A DNA stretch of 64,000 bases, taken from positions 3,511,001 through 3,575,000 of the forward strand of contig CM065184.1 in the NCBI GenBank assembly GCA_033026295.1. Reading direction: 5' to 3'. Under the pieces are notes generated by a model. That model was given only the letters and a program-made list of their open reading frames with translations. It was not told the origin of the DNA and did not search any database. A program made the position numbers and the translations under genes. Within the stretch, counting starts at the first letter, position 1; every line of letters starts with the position of its first letter. Below are positions 1 through 12,121 of this stretch, in pieces. The stretch comes from Channa striata. Its lineage: Eukaryota > Chordata > Actinopteri > Anabantiformes > Channidae.

Positions 1-2377
1 TGTGGTATTTCTCCGTGTGTCAGTGTGTGGGGTCCTAAACTGACCAGCTATCGAGGATTCATCAAGTTGACTAATGGAAATATTTCAAAAACTGGACAGC
101 CAGCTGAGCAGCTCCCACTGGCCAGGAGAACTCAGGTCCTGAAAGGTCATTCACTCTTGACCTCGGTGATCCATCTTTGGTTTAGCATATTCCTCCCAGA
201 ATGTAATTTTTTTCAGACACACCGACAAACTCAACATCACGTCTGGGAGACTTCACTGCTGGTATGTTTCTCTCTCCCAAGAAGATGAAGACACTGTGAC
301 CTGTGATCCCCGGGAGAGGTCAGTTATGTAAGATGGGGTTTAAATGAGGCTGTTGTGCAACATCGTGGAACAAGCAATTCATCAGCAAAGGAAACTTGAG
401 GTAACTGAAAAAGTGTAGCATGAAAAATAATATGGAATGCAGTGAATACATCAGTGTAATGGCACCGCCTGCCCATAGAGGGCTCACTTGATTTCTTGTT
501 GTTTTTCTGTCAGCCCAGTTTAGACCTGATGAATCACAGACCTATGAGGATGAAGTTCAAATGTATATTTTTCTAAGAAAATATTTGAAGAAAATATGAC
601 ATTCTGCTTTGAGTTATTGAGTCATTCTCTGCAATCTCCACATGCAGACACTGACTGCTGCTGCACTGTCCAATTTTCAAAACTCTTGGTAGTCATTTAA
701 TGTTGATACATACCGGGGACGTGTCCAAGATTCTCAATGTTGACAGGATTTGTGAAGTGAGCCAGAGCTCCTATAAGTCCTCACAAATGACTGACAACCC
801 AGTGAAAGAGGCTGATGTATATGCTGTTATATTGCTTTACTCCCCGTGGTGTCAAATGGAAATGAGATGAATTTCACAGACTTGGTGTGTTTCAGGTGGA
901 AGCACAATGCAGCTCTTCAGAGCAGGACAAAGGTCATAGCGCAAGGAAAATATCATCAGCTTTAACTCATAAGTCTTTCCCCTTTCTCTGAATTTGGAAG
1001 TTTGGAGATCTGATGTCTTGCTCTCTGTCGTTCTCTCAATGCTGTGTTGTTCCACTTTACTGCCCGGCCATAATTCAACTATGCAAACCTGAAGTGTAAA
1101 AACCTCCTCCAAACAAAGTGTAAAATGAATGGCCACCAGCTGCTGTTTCTTTTTAGGGTCAGCGGAAAGAGACCTGCTCGGAAATTTCCAGCAGATGTGA
1201 TTGCATGACTGGCTGGTGACAACTTAAAAAAAGGAGACTCTGGGGCACCCAGTGAGCCCCCGGGAGACAGAGGCATCAAGCCTGGACGGGGATAAGGAGA
1301 AACAGAGTGGGGTCTTACCTTAAAAGGCAGAATCCCGAAGGCCGTAACAGCAGGAATGTGGTCCTCTGACATGAACCCTGGTTGGCTTCACACACTCCAC
1401 TTTAACCATGTAGGTAGAGCTCCCGTTCTATATTTGGGGAATAAAATAGATGGCCAGCATCAGTAAAGATGGCCCATAGATGTGTGTCAGCATTTGGTGA
1501 CATCTAGAGGCTGTAGGGAACATAGTGTTAGTCATGTAGTACTTGGTGGCCAACCCTAAACTGAACTAACCCCGAAGGTTTTGTGCCGACCCCAAACAAA
1601 CTGCTGTGTTTGCACCATTTTCAAAACAGCCTATAGGAATGGAAAGGTTGGACAAGAGTTTGGTAAGGAAAGACATTAAAACCAGCACCATATGCTTGGA
1701 CAGTTAAGTGCAAGTTATCCATCTTGCAAAAATAGGTTCAGGAATTAATCATATTATTAAGAGACAAGGGACGACTGGACTGAAAATGAACAGAAGGCTA
1801 CAATTTTGAGCCAAGGTCATTTTCTGGCAATGCGGAGAGTAGTTCTTCTTCAGAGCTCTAAGACACACAAAGAACTTCAGATAAATATTGCTTAAGGTTC
1901 AACAGAATCCGTTCCCCCGAGGAGCAGCAGACGAGAGCAGTAACTTTTGAGCAATAGCTTTGGAAAAGATGTGTATTCTCTTTCTGTCTGAGAGTTAGTG
2001 GAGGATTGATACTTCTCTCATTTCTGTACTCGAAATACAAAGCGAAACAGCGAGAAACAGCAAGACACTTTAAAAAAATCTAGCTACCAGCTCACTTGAC
2101 ACTGACAATTTAAAGCTGCTACAGAGCCCATGACATGGCGGTGGGTCATATCCAGGTGTAGTTCCTGACATGCTGTGCCGTCGTGGCTGCGGACAGACCT
2201 GCACCTGTGCTCATCAACCCGGCTGCTCCACAGGCAGCTGTGTTCCACTGCAGCTCCAGCTCCACATGTCTTTCACGTCATGCTTTTTAATTACAAGCAA
2301 GCAAGTCAAAATAGTGTCTGATAATCTTTGATAATCTTTGTCTGATAATAATTATCTAAAAATAAAACTTGTAGCTT
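1..2377. other. non-coding DNA, no gene recognised
   Basis: Only short open frames (under 100 codons) occur on either strand, and none resembles a known protein. No RNA gene, long repeat or splice-flanked exon is visible. The segment lies downstream (3') of cdc42ep3, which is transcribed leftward. Confidence 0.5.
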
Positions 2378-2536
2378 CACATTCATTCACACACACACTG
2401 ATGGCAAGGTGCTCGCCTGACCAGGAGCAGGTTGGGGTTCAGTGTTGTGCCCAAGGACACTTTGACACATAGCGAGAAAGGACCAGGGATCGAGCCACTG
2501 ACCCCGTGGTCCATGGACAACTACAGCCACCCCGTA
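2378..2536 (-). repeat. tRNA-derived SINE-like dispersed repeat
   Basis: Read on the minus strand, the segment starts with GGTGGCTGTAG, continues to a B-box-like GGCTCGATCCC about 40 bases on, then to a tail containing GTGTCCTTGGGCACAACACTG and CCATCAGTGTGTGTG followed by GAATGAATG. I recognise this order (tRNA-like head, internal promoter box, 'cactgaacccc' body, GTGTGTGAATG tail) as a very common teleost dispersed repeat. The head is shortened and diverged, so this is an old copy. The exact family name cannot be given from sequence alone. Confidence 0.6.
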
Positions 2537-5390
2537 AAATGGAACTCTACACGTGGTGCAGACAAACGATTCCAAAAATGACTGATTCTGCTGATTCAGT
2601 GCTGTGACTACAAAATGATTTGTGGGGGTAAACATGTGCAACAAGTCAGAGTATCAGAACGGGTTTCTTTGCTTTCTGCTGATATTGTGTGAATGCAGCA
2701 CTAACACATGGTACACATGATTGTTAGCTGTCTTCTCATCTCAGCTCTTGGAAGGAAAGCCCATACACACACATCTGTCCCAAAATGTTCCAGTTTTTAT
2801 TGTGAAAGGGACAGCGTGAGATAAACCACAGATACAGTAACGGATTATCGACAGATTGTGTGGAGTCTTTGAAAAGACTAGAAACAGTGAGAATCACATG
2901 GTGCTACTAAAAAATGGCACCAGCCTATAAACTGTTTTTAGGAGAGCCAATAAACACCACTCCTAAGGCAACTCGGTGACCCGGCCTCATTACTGGATCT
3001 CAGAAGGGGATCTCATTCGGGTGACAGAGATGTTGTTGACCTGTGAGAGGAAAAGATGGTAAGTGATGTCACCAACATCTATAAGGGGTGATGCCCATTC
3101 CCCTCTCACACCCGTCACCCAGCGAGGCGCTGAAGGAATTCTCAGTGGGCTCAGTGAAGGAAAGGAGGAAGCGCAGATATATAAATACCTCCTATGGATG
3201 CATACTGACTGCTGCCTAAGGGGAACACGTGAGCAGGCAGTTGCTGGCCTGGGTTCGGGGCCGTGCCTTTTGAAAAGAGACAAAATATAGACAAGGGTGA
3301 CTTTAGAAAGACTCATGTGATTGCTGCCTTAGAAGGAGAGCTCAGATACATTACTAACTCATCCTGCTGGGCTCAGTCACAGTCCCCCTTTTCCCAGGCT
3401 GGAATAAATATGAAAAAATATGAATAATTCATGGGTTGTTTGCAGTGTGAGGCCTGTTGTAAATTAAGCTGATTAACATGGTGAGCACAGACTTTGTGCT
3501 AAGCCCAGTCTTTCTGAGCACCCTTGCAGTATTTATCATAAAGCTGAGACGAAGACAGTGAGAGTCAGCTTGGCTTCAGACTGACATACAGTATAGAGTC
3601 TGTCTGTCTGTCCGGAAAAAGCACCTGCCGTCAGGCAACATGTTGTCACACACATGTGTCTGAGCTACTGAACTTTAGGTTAAATCCTGCATTAAAAAAA
3701 AAGCTGCTCTACTGTATTTACCCTGCTCCCACACATACTGTATTACCGCTCCATAAATCCTGTGAGACAAGTGAACCTCCCCCACGGGCCTGTAATGCTT
3801 CATTATACCGAATTATACCAGTTTATAAAGTCTACACATGAAAAATATTTGAGGCAGCAGTGCAGCCCGTTGACATCAGGCTTGTTTCTCGACCCGACTA
3901 CCCCTGGAGAAGACAACGAACCCCCAAGCTGTCAAAACCGCAGGCCACCAAGGTTGCACGAGCTAGTCCAGTTAGTGAAGGGTCTAAGGTTTGGGAGGTT
4001 TGCATTGAGAGGGGCAACCAGTGTGGATCTGATGTGGTAAAAAAAAAACAATGATGCTCGACACAGATAGGTGAAGAGTACGACTAAGAGTAGCTGCTGT
4101 TTTGCTCTTCGTCGTGTGGCACCACAATTAACAGGGCCTGAGCTGTTTCACCGAAGCCTTTTGGCGCCTCTGAGGTGACACTAACTTTGTCCTTTCTCTA
4201 CCCTCACGTGCTGCAGATAAAAACCCCACTCGCCATGGTTACTGTCAGCCAAACAACAGTCAACAGTGCAGCGAACCTGAGGTATTCACTGCCTGCCAGA
4301 CCAAACTGCATGTGAGCCTGCTTATATCTGCACTGCATCAAACCCTGCTCCCGCTCATGTTGTTCACCCGTGAGAATAAGCTCTCTCTCTCCTCTCTCCT
4401 CTCTCCTCTGTTGTTGTCTTTTGAAAGAGAGCTGCTAAATAAGCAGATCTGCAGAACACTAGAGTCCAAGCCCCATGCTCAGCATCCCAAAGTAAATGTT
4501 CCCAAGAAAGTTCTACTACTAAGGCCCTGATTATCGTAGTCATGGCACGCAATTCTGGACCACGTACAGAATGCATCAACAATGAATGATATCTCTCTAG
4601 CCAGCAAGAAAAAGAAATATTTAACAATAACTTTTTCGGAGAAAAGCTGTTCTCATACCTCAGATATTTCCTTTTGCCCAGTCTGCCGGCTGGAAAGAAA
4701 GTACCGTGTGTGTATTTGGGCTCATTCAGTGCTCTGGGACATTTAGAGCAGGTAGGGACAAGAGAAGCTTTATTCTGCGGCTCACGTCTCTGCTCTGTCC
4801 ATCTAGGCGGAGTGAGCTGGGAACATCTTATTAAAGTTTCCTCTCTCATCCGCCTGACAGAGCTCAGATCTGGCTACGAGGGGCTCCTTCACCAACACCT
4901 CCGTGTGAGACACAGTGTGCACATTATGCTGCTCTGTTACGGAGGTTGAGTGGAAAATTTTGCTGGGTCTGAACTGTGCTTTCTTTGGCACTGGTGGTCT
5001 GCAGGCCAAAGCTTATTCATCTGTGAACTGACAGCTTCACCTTAGCCCAGGAAAAAGTGAAGCTGGACGCCCCGGATCGGTGTAGATCTGGATGAGCGTT
5101 CATGAAATGTTCTTGAATGATTTACCTTGTACTGTAATGTAAGGGCAAATGTTTTGAAAGAGTAGCCTTTGTGTGCCCTTAGTCGTGGTAATTTATTTTT
5201 GTATAAAAGAATTTCCTTCCAAAAACATATATTTCCCCAACCACAATGTGTTGAGATACTTCAGAAAATCTATATATTCTTTGCTCTATGGTTTTTATTT
5301 CCTCTTGTTTTTATGGACTAATTTGTAAAGACGCCTGCTAGGCAGAGGGACAGGGATGTCAGGGGCCCCGTGGACTGGATCCTCTGGTAT
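2537..5390. other. non-coding DNA with short low-complexity tracts
   Basis: No supportable gene. A pyrimidine-rich (CTCTC)n tract sits near 4380-4410. A minus-strand open frame of 161 codons at 4364-4849 runs through that tract, has no recognisable domain and is treated as chance. Confidence 0.45.
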
Positions 5391-5394
5391 TAGA

Positions 5395-5670
5395 GTTAAT
5401 ATTTCTAGCTGGAGGCCACTCAAAGAAGTGTAAAGAGGGTGAAAATAACTACAAAGAGACTCAAAACAACCAAAAAAACCACACAAACTGACTCACAAAT
5501 GATGATGAAAAATTGAAAATGACCACAAACTGTTGCAAAACTATGATAAGGAGGCTCAAACTGATCACAGCCCATGACTTGAAAAATGAGGTACCCCCAA
5601 CATCGGTTAATATCCACAGAGGAACCTCAAACACTTACAAAGAGACACAACAACAATCCAAAAAGGACAT
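5395..5670. repeat. degenerate minisatellite, unit about 20 bp (ACAAAGAGAC-AAAACAACC type)
   Basis: Variants of ACAAAGAGACTCAAAACAAC recur with substitutions: near 5451 (acaaagagactcaaaac), 5520 (gaccacaaactgttgcaaaac) and 5637 (acaaagagacacaacaacaa). Between them are AC-rich pieces such as ccacacaaactgactcacaaa. Arrays of this unit are common in fish genomes; this one is strongly decayed. Confidence 0.5.
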
Positions 5671-7150
5671 TTCTTTGAAGCTGTATTGCAGTTTTTAGCT
5701 CGTAGGGGGGATGGGAGATCCTCCAGTCTCCTAATCTGTCCATGCGTGTTTTAGACCATCTTACCAAACCATGGCATCACTGTCAAAGACACAGTATTTA
5801 GCAATTACTTTTTTCTGTTTTTCCCAAGAAAGCAACTGGCTGGGAAATTACAGGGCAGCAGGTAGTGGCAACACCCCTGAAACCTCGCTCGCTCGACTAA
5901 CATCACTAATTTGGCAGTCGTTCCCATGTTTTCAGTAGCCCCATTTTGACGGATTTAAACTGTTTTGACTCAAGCAAAGTGAAAAACACAAAGCCGAGTT
6001 AGACTGAGCTGCAGCTTTCCAGCAAGACAAGTGGGTTATTGTTCTCCTCTGAGTCTGTGGGTGTCACAGTGGGATGTCTGAGCGATGCTGCTGTTACAGC
6101 ATCATTGTGGCGTTAACATGGACCATCAGCAGCAGTCGGAGTCGAGGTTTCCTCAGGTCAAACATCCACCTTGGCCTTTTGATAATGATCCACCAGGATT
6201 TTTTCTTCGTTCTGTCTTTGGTATTTGCTCGTCTGCCCTCAGGCTCCTAGAGAAGAAACAGGATGCGGCATTCTGCATCTGCTGGTAGCCAACACACTCT
6301 TTGGGTTGTGCAACCGTGATCTGTTATCTAATGTTCTATAACGTGACAGCAAAAGACAAACGACGGGTCGCACAAACAAAACATCACTCGATATTTCACG
6401 CACAGCACAGCATAACAGAGCAGTGCTCAGGGTGTAACATATGTCGGGTATTTGTGTTGGATTTCATAAAACGCTGGCATTTCCTGGTATTTTGTCTCAG
6501 GAAGCTTTGGCATGTCTACAGAAACACTTCTAATGTGTTACACAACAGGCTACAATGCTGTGGTTGCAAGTTCTTTTGTAAAACCAAAGGGAGTTTGCTT
6601 CGGGTCCACGCCTGTCAAAATGAGGGTTGTCATCAAGTGACTAATGTACCATTGCACTTATGAGCACAATAATTACCATAGCAGCAAGGGTTTTCATTAC
6701 TCTTCTTTTGAGGTTGTGTCCTTCACCTCAGCACATGCAAACTCTTAAACACTAATGCTGGGATTTTCCAATGGCTGGAGTGTCTGCCATGACATGAGTT
6801 TTCTTGCATGGAGAGATGTTCATGTGTGTCCTGTAACATCTGGTTACAGAACGAGCTCAGATGTGTGGGCCGGGGCTGGTTTCGGCTGTTTACGTGCATT
6901 CTGAGAGCGACCAGCACATTGGTCTCGTCAATGACAGGGAGTGAAACCAGCCAGTGATTTGCCCGTAAAGTTTGTTCGCTTTAATTGAATTTTCAATACG
7001 AATGATCAATTTAGCTTAATATGGGCAAGATTTTCTTCCAAAAAGTGTTCCTTCATATATGATTTTGTTATGAGAGGATTGGACTATCGAGGCCACTACT
7101 AAGGAGCTCAAGATGCTGTATGTATGGATAATCATTGCTGTCGTGGGTCA
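5671..7150. other. non-coding DNA, no gene recognised
   Basis: Several short open frames exist, the longest being 120 codons at 6301-6663, but none carries a recognisable domain or plausible exon boundaries. No repeat family is recognised. Confidence 0.45.
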
Positions 7151-7157
7151 ACACGTA

Positions 7158-8217
7158 TTTATTGCAACAAGACAGAAGGAAAGGGCTCACGTATCGTGCA
7201 GCCACTGAAAAATATTTGCCTCAGGGCTCGTTTTATAACCTGATCTCTGTGTACATGGTGGCTGATGGATAGCGTGGCTCCAGGACCAAATCCTTTTCTC
7301 CATTCTTGAAACAGCTGATTTATGTCTGGTCCTGGACACTTATGCTCTGTGCCTGGAATGCCAGGAATTTCAAAGACCCCCTCCTCTGCCTGTCCTATCC
7401 ACATGCAAACAAATGGAGCAGGCGCCTGGTCGGGCAGATGAAGGCCCACCGGTGTTCCCACTGCAGGGCAGGGAGGCAGAATGTAAGGAATGTCAGAGGC
7501 GAGTAAATAAATCTATTCTGTCCTTGTTTCGGTCCATCTGTAGCTCTTTCTGCAGCGTTATTGTCATTTTCAGCCTTTTTTTTGGGGTAGTCATCTTGTT
7601 TAGCCATTTTGGAATTAATCCTATTTTTGAGTGTGTGTGTGTGTGTGTGTATGCGCACATTCCCGACAAGAAATTAGCCATAATAGGACAAAAGGAATTT
7701 ATTTGTGTTACAACTCTTAAAACACAAATATGCATAGTGTTCTGTTGTTCGAAATGAATTTATGTGACAAACAAAATAGTGCTTTGTTAAACACACTCAA
7801 AGTCACAAAATGTTAAATGTCCAGAGAGATTCAAGACTGTGTAAAAAAAAAAGAAAGAAAATGACCTCAGAGTTGCCTTGTACACACTGTGGAAGTCAGA
7901 AATAACACAAATCTATTATGTAGCATTTTTACAGTAATTCAAAATCAAAGGCACGATGGCTGTGTTTTAGCTGTAACTCAATAGCACATGCATTTTTAAC
8001 ATGCTGCTGACATGGCAAACAACAAAAGAAAAATCATCACTCCATAGAAGCTAGAATAATTGTATGTTTTGACAATAAAAACATAAGCAGCTCGGTCTAT
8101 TGTAGCTCATTTTCACCTCAATGATATATCCAGACACCATTTTGATTGCTTTCTGAGTCTTGCTGTCCTCATGGCTATGCTGAAGTTTGATTATTTCCTT
8201 TCTCCTCGTGGGGCAGC
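7158..8217 (-). other. cdc42ep3: probable 3'UTR of cdc42ep3
   Basis: This is the AT-rich stretch immediately downstream of the cdc42ep3 stop codon on the minus strand. Minus-strand AATAAA poly(A) signals (TTTATT on the plus strand) lie at 7698-7703 and 7158-7163, so the transcript may end near either. It contains a GT microsatellite at about 7628-7650. The extent is inferred; RNA reads would be needed to fix the end. Confidence 0.35.
7628..7650. repeat. (GT)n microsatellite
   Basis: About eleven GT dinucleotides in a row, inside the probable cdc42ep3 3'UTR (they would read as CA in the transcript). Confidence 0.9.
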
Positions 8218-9288
8218 TCAAGGCCTGCTCTTTGCTGCGGGTCTATCCATTATGTTGAGCACGTCATCCAAGATGGATGGGCCCAGATCAAGTTCGAGGG
8301 AGAGGAATGACCCCGTGATCTGGGCGAGGGAATCCTGTGACGTGCTCTTCTCCTTGGAAAACTCAAACTCAAAATCGCAGATGCGGCCCTCCTCCATCCC
8401 ACTGTCCCTATCTACCCACTCTCCGTTGCACTTGGAGAGCTCCTGCTTGAAGGTCAGGGTAATGTCATTGTTAAAGTGTTCGTATCCGCTGCAGTTGCCG
8501 TTGGCAGTGAGACTCCCACTGCCGTTGCAGATCTTGCTCTGAAAGTCCCCGTTCCCACGAAAGCTTTCGCTGCTTGTGTTGCTAATCACGCTCATGTCAG
8601 GTTTATAGATGCTGTTGCTGTGACCATTGATATAAAAAGTTGATGGCTTGTCGAATCTGCTTTCACTCTTGTTTATTTTGTTAGCTTTGGCGACTGCTTT
8701 AGACGTGGACTTATTGTTGTTTTCCAGCAGGTCCAAGAGGACGTCAGGCTTTGACTGGATATCTGTGGAGGGACATGAAGGATCGCTTCTGAAGATGTCC
8801 ATTGAGCGCAACAGAGCATCCATCTGTAGCATCTCTACCTCCTCGTTGGTGTCTGGTTTCACAGTAGCTGAAGGCCCCATGATGTCCTCGAGTGGCTCCG
8901 GGGGCATGGAGAACACAGTGGAGCTGATCAGGGGTAGAGTGAGGGCCTGGCAGCCACCAATGGTTGGGAGGGAGATGGCGTTCTTAAGTACTGGAGAGGG
9001 CGTCTCGGCAAAGGAGGCATCACCTGTGCTGTTTGCCCGCAGGAATTCACTTTGAATGCCATACTGAGGGTGGACGTCTCCTTTCCCCGGTAGGAGTTCA
9101 TACTTGCCCTGGAGGAAAGACATGTCTCCAAAGGCGTCTCTCTCCCCTCCCCTGCCAATGTGGATGGTGTGGCGAAAGTCACCGAGCGGTGGACTGATCA
9201 TGTCAGGGGACAAAATATCCCTGAGGCGACACTTTTTCCCCTTCTTATTAGTGATAGGTTTCAGATATATGGGTGCTTTCGCTGGCAT
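8218..9288 (-). CDS. cdc42ep3: Cdc42 effector protein 3 (Borg2 family)
   Basis: Intact 356-codon frame read leftward from ATG at 9288-9286 to a stop at 8220-8218. It matches Cdc42 effector protein 3, a cytosolic adaptor that binds GTP-loaded Cdc42 and remodels septins and actin. The CRIB motif is at residues 31-45 (ISPPLGDFRHTIHIG), preceded by the basic stretch NKKGKKCRLRDILSPDM. The Borg-specific segment TPSPVLKNAISLPTIGG spans about residues 96-112, and the conserved C-terminus (SFLSLELDLGPSILDDVLNIMD) about 327-348. The start is supported by the family's MPAK-IYLK opening and by a G at -3. All coding sequence is in one exon, as in mammals. A pyrimidine-rich acceptor (CTCTCCTCTGCAG) lies just upstream of the ATG on the minus strand, so a 5'UTR exon exists further right. 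At 356 residues it is about 100 longer than the mammalian protein (254); the extra length is an Asn/Ser-rich middle, about residues 140-310. Confidence 0.96.
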   Translation of the reverse strand: MPAKAPIYLKPITNKKGKKCRLRDILSPDMISPPLGDFRHTIHIGRGGERDAFGDMSFLQGKYELLPGKGDVHPQYGIQSEFLRANSTGDASFAETPSPVLKNAISLPTIGGCQALTLPLISSTVFSMPPEPLEDIMGPSATVKPDTNEEVEMLQMDALLRSMDIFRSDPSCPSTDIQSKPDVLLDLLENNNKSTSKAVAKANKINKSESRFDKPSTFYINGHSNSIYKPDMSVISNTSSESFRGNGDFQSKICNGSGSLTANGNCSGYEHFNNDITLTFKQELSKCNGEWVDRDSGMEEGRICDFEFEFSKEKSTSQDSLAQITGSFLSLELDLGPSILDDVLNIMDRPAAKSRP

Positions 9289-11335
9289 GGCTGTAACTGC
9301 AGAGGAGAGCTCAGATATGCAGGGTAGAAAAGATGAAAATGCTATATCAGGTGTGGACGTTACAGTTCCCTTAGGGGAGAGGCTTCAGTTACATTCTCAG
9401 TAACACGCCGGCCAAACAGGATCCACAAATAATTTCAGCAGTTGCAGCATTGATCAGGAAACGGGATGCCAGGCAGGACTGATTATTGCAGCTTGGAAAG
9501 GTCAGAAGGGCAGTCTCTCCTGGAATCAGACACAAAGAGGAAATTTGTCAGCAATAGCTTCTAAAACAAGAACTCAGCATTGACAGTCTCCTGAAGGTGA
9601 CGAGTGCTGCTACTGGCACAAACCTCCTGTTCTGCCTTTATGAAAACAAAATGTGATCAGTCCAAGGAATAAACTCGTGGTGTTTCATAGAAACCAACAA
9701 CAAAAAACATCCTCATTCTTTTCTTGCATATGGCAAGCTTAGAAGCCAGGACAGAGCAGGATGAGGCCTGGGTCTAAAGGCGTTTTGCTGCTCTATTCAC
9801 ATTTCTACACATGAGCTTCCTTTGGCCTCCAGAGCTCTGGATGTGCTAATGTGGAACAGCTGGATCGCAGATTTGGAAAGGAGAAGCGAAAAGGGGGGGA
9901 GGGAGGGAGGGGACTTTAGTGGGATCAGCTGTTTTAGCAACAAGCTACTGCTCAGACATGCAGAAAGATGGAGAGAGCGGCGATGAGAAACAGGAGAGAC
10001 AAGGGGGTTTGAGGAGTTTAGGGTGATGCGTGAGAAAGATAGAGTGAGGGATTAGGAAGCAAGTGGATCAAAAGACGTGACGGTAACTTTGTATTGATTT
10101 GGCTTGGACAGAGGGTCAGCTCCAAGTTTACATTTTTTCCTCATCTGCTTAGGTGTGTTTAATGAAACTGTTATCTACCTAATCTTCCTGATCACCAGTT
10201 TGTGGATCATTTAGTGACCCAAAACTTTGGTGAATTACATGTGTCAAACAACAGAGACATGCGTTTCCATCTGATAGAAATCAAAATGACAGATCCCAAA
10301 TGTATTTGTGTGCAACTCCCCACAACAAGCCAAAATCCACAACTAACGATTGTTTCTTATCCAACTATAAAAGATGCTCGTCTGTGTTGCTATTTGCAAG
10401 TTTTGATCAAGAGTATATGAACTTACGGATTGTTGATATTTCCACGTGTTTCATTTGGATTTCTTCTTCTTGCTATTATTATTTTATTCACTTACAGTTT
10501 TTTGTGTTTTGACGTGAAAGGAAATCTTACGCTGTACAATAACTGAGTTTTGTGCTTGTAGTACCAAAAGCAGTGAGCTGCTGTGAAAGACAGGAGTAGC
10601 TGGAAACATTCTCACTAATTTGATATGGTCAGATAAAAGATGATAAATGCATGTGTGCAGGTCATGGTTTCCACTGTAAAAAACATAATCTCAAAGCTCT
10701 TGAAACATTTGTTAAAACAGCACAACAATGTAAAGCTCTTGGAAATCCAGCTCAACGAAGACGATCCCTCTGTGGCTGTGGAGGATGGCTGTAGCCCTTC
10801 AATGGCTAAACAACAAAAACGCGATTTTAATTGTTGACAGCAGCTACACCAAGCCACAACTAAAGGAGCATGTGTCTGCAGCTGTGATGGACGACACGTT
10901 GCCCATTTCCATTACTGACTCTCCGTCTTTCATAACCTAATACTTTAGAAGTGTAATATAACAACTTTAACAATGAGACATGCAGTAATAAGTATTAGTT
11001 TTAAACAGAGTAATGAGAATAATGAGTGTAACACTGGTGAAGAAACTAGTTTGACTAAAAGTCATGTCGTTTGAGAGAAAAATTTGATTTTGTTACATGT
11101 TTATAATATTTTGTTTGTATGAAATAATCTGTTATGAAAATATGAAATACCAGCTGGACACGATGGGTAAAGATTATTGGGGGAGAATTATATATGATAA
11201 AAGGTGCCAAAGGTCCATGTTGCTCTCTGAGCATTTTCAATTTAAACCCACTTTGGCCGCAAGTGTTTATACTGCGGGATGTAAAACGAAGAGAGAATCA
11301 GTTTGAGATGACATAGCAACCGAGGGGAAAAACAC
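9289..11335. other. upstream non-coding DNA / 5'UTR intron of cdc42ep3
   Basis: The acceptor directly before the cdc42ep3 ATG implies this is intronic DNA on the minus strand. No further exon is recognisable. It contains a G-rich run at 9893-9912; otherwise I see no gene or repeat. Confidence 0.4.
9893..9912 (+). other. potential G-quadruplex (four G-runs)
   Basis: A run of G7-A-G3-A-G3-A-G4 on the plus strand satisfies the usual four-G-tract pattern with one-base loops. It lies about 600 bp upstream of the cdc42ep3 start codon, on the non-template side for that gene's minus-strand transcript. Confidence 0.6.
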
Positions 11336-11340
11336 TGTGT

Positions 11341-11388
<48 letters not shown>
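11336..11388. repeat. (GT)n microsatellite
   Basis: About 25 GT units with one interruption (GTGTCTGTG) near the left end. It is probably length-polymorphic. Confidence 0.95.
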
Positions 11389-11515
11389 ACGTGCGACTGG
11401 AGGGGTGAGCACCAGCGAGTAGAGAGCTTGCCCATTTATAGACATATTTACTTATGAGAGTTCTGTCAGCAACGACTGTCTGACACAAAAGTTCCTGTGC
11501 GGTCAAGTCCACGCC

Positions 11516-11535
11516 AAAAAAAAAAAAAAAAAAAA
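11516..11535. repeat. poly(A) tract
   Basis: About 20 consecutive A. No retrotransposon body or target duplication is recognisable next to it. Confidence 0.85.
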
Positions 11536-11779
11536 GGTTTCACAGAGAAAACATCCACATTCCTGCTCCGGCCGACCCCACAGAGACGCACTCCATCAGC
11601 CTTATCAGAAACACTTTAAGTAAGCTCTGTTTATTCAGCAGGCACATTAGTGTGGAGCCAGAGAGACCAACACTTGCTGCGTATTAGAAAGCAAAAAGCC
11701 GCATGAAAGCCACTGCACCGACATGCATTTTCAAAGAGAAGTCTTATGTTCTCAATATGATGAAGTGTCATGGCACCAA

Positions 11780-12089
11780 TATCTGCCTTATGAAAGCTGA
11801 CGCGTCGTGGGGATATGGAGCACAAGGTGTCATCTTGTCACTTTAGGTGCTGTAACTACAACACAAATAAACCTGTCAGCCAGCGAGCACGATGCGGATA
11901 TATATACACACGCGGAGCGATGCGGAACATGTGTGAGCGTGTTGAATGGTGGTCTCCTTGTGTGTCTGAGTGCTGGTGTGAGTGCGAGGTGCCTGACTGC
12001 AGCTCGCTGAGAGATAGCAGTCTTGAATGCACGCCATGAGAGTGTTTGTTTGCTAATAGAGAGGGAGAGAAAGCGAAGGCGAGGGTGTG

Positions 12090-12121
<32 letters not shown>

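Noticed and set aside
4364..4849. 161-codon minus-strand open frame
   Set aside because: It overlaps a (CTCTC)n tract, has no known domain and no splice or start context. Likely chance.
8648..9055. Plus-strand open frame opposite cdc42ep3
   Set aside because: It is a shadow of the conserved cdc42ep3 coding exon.
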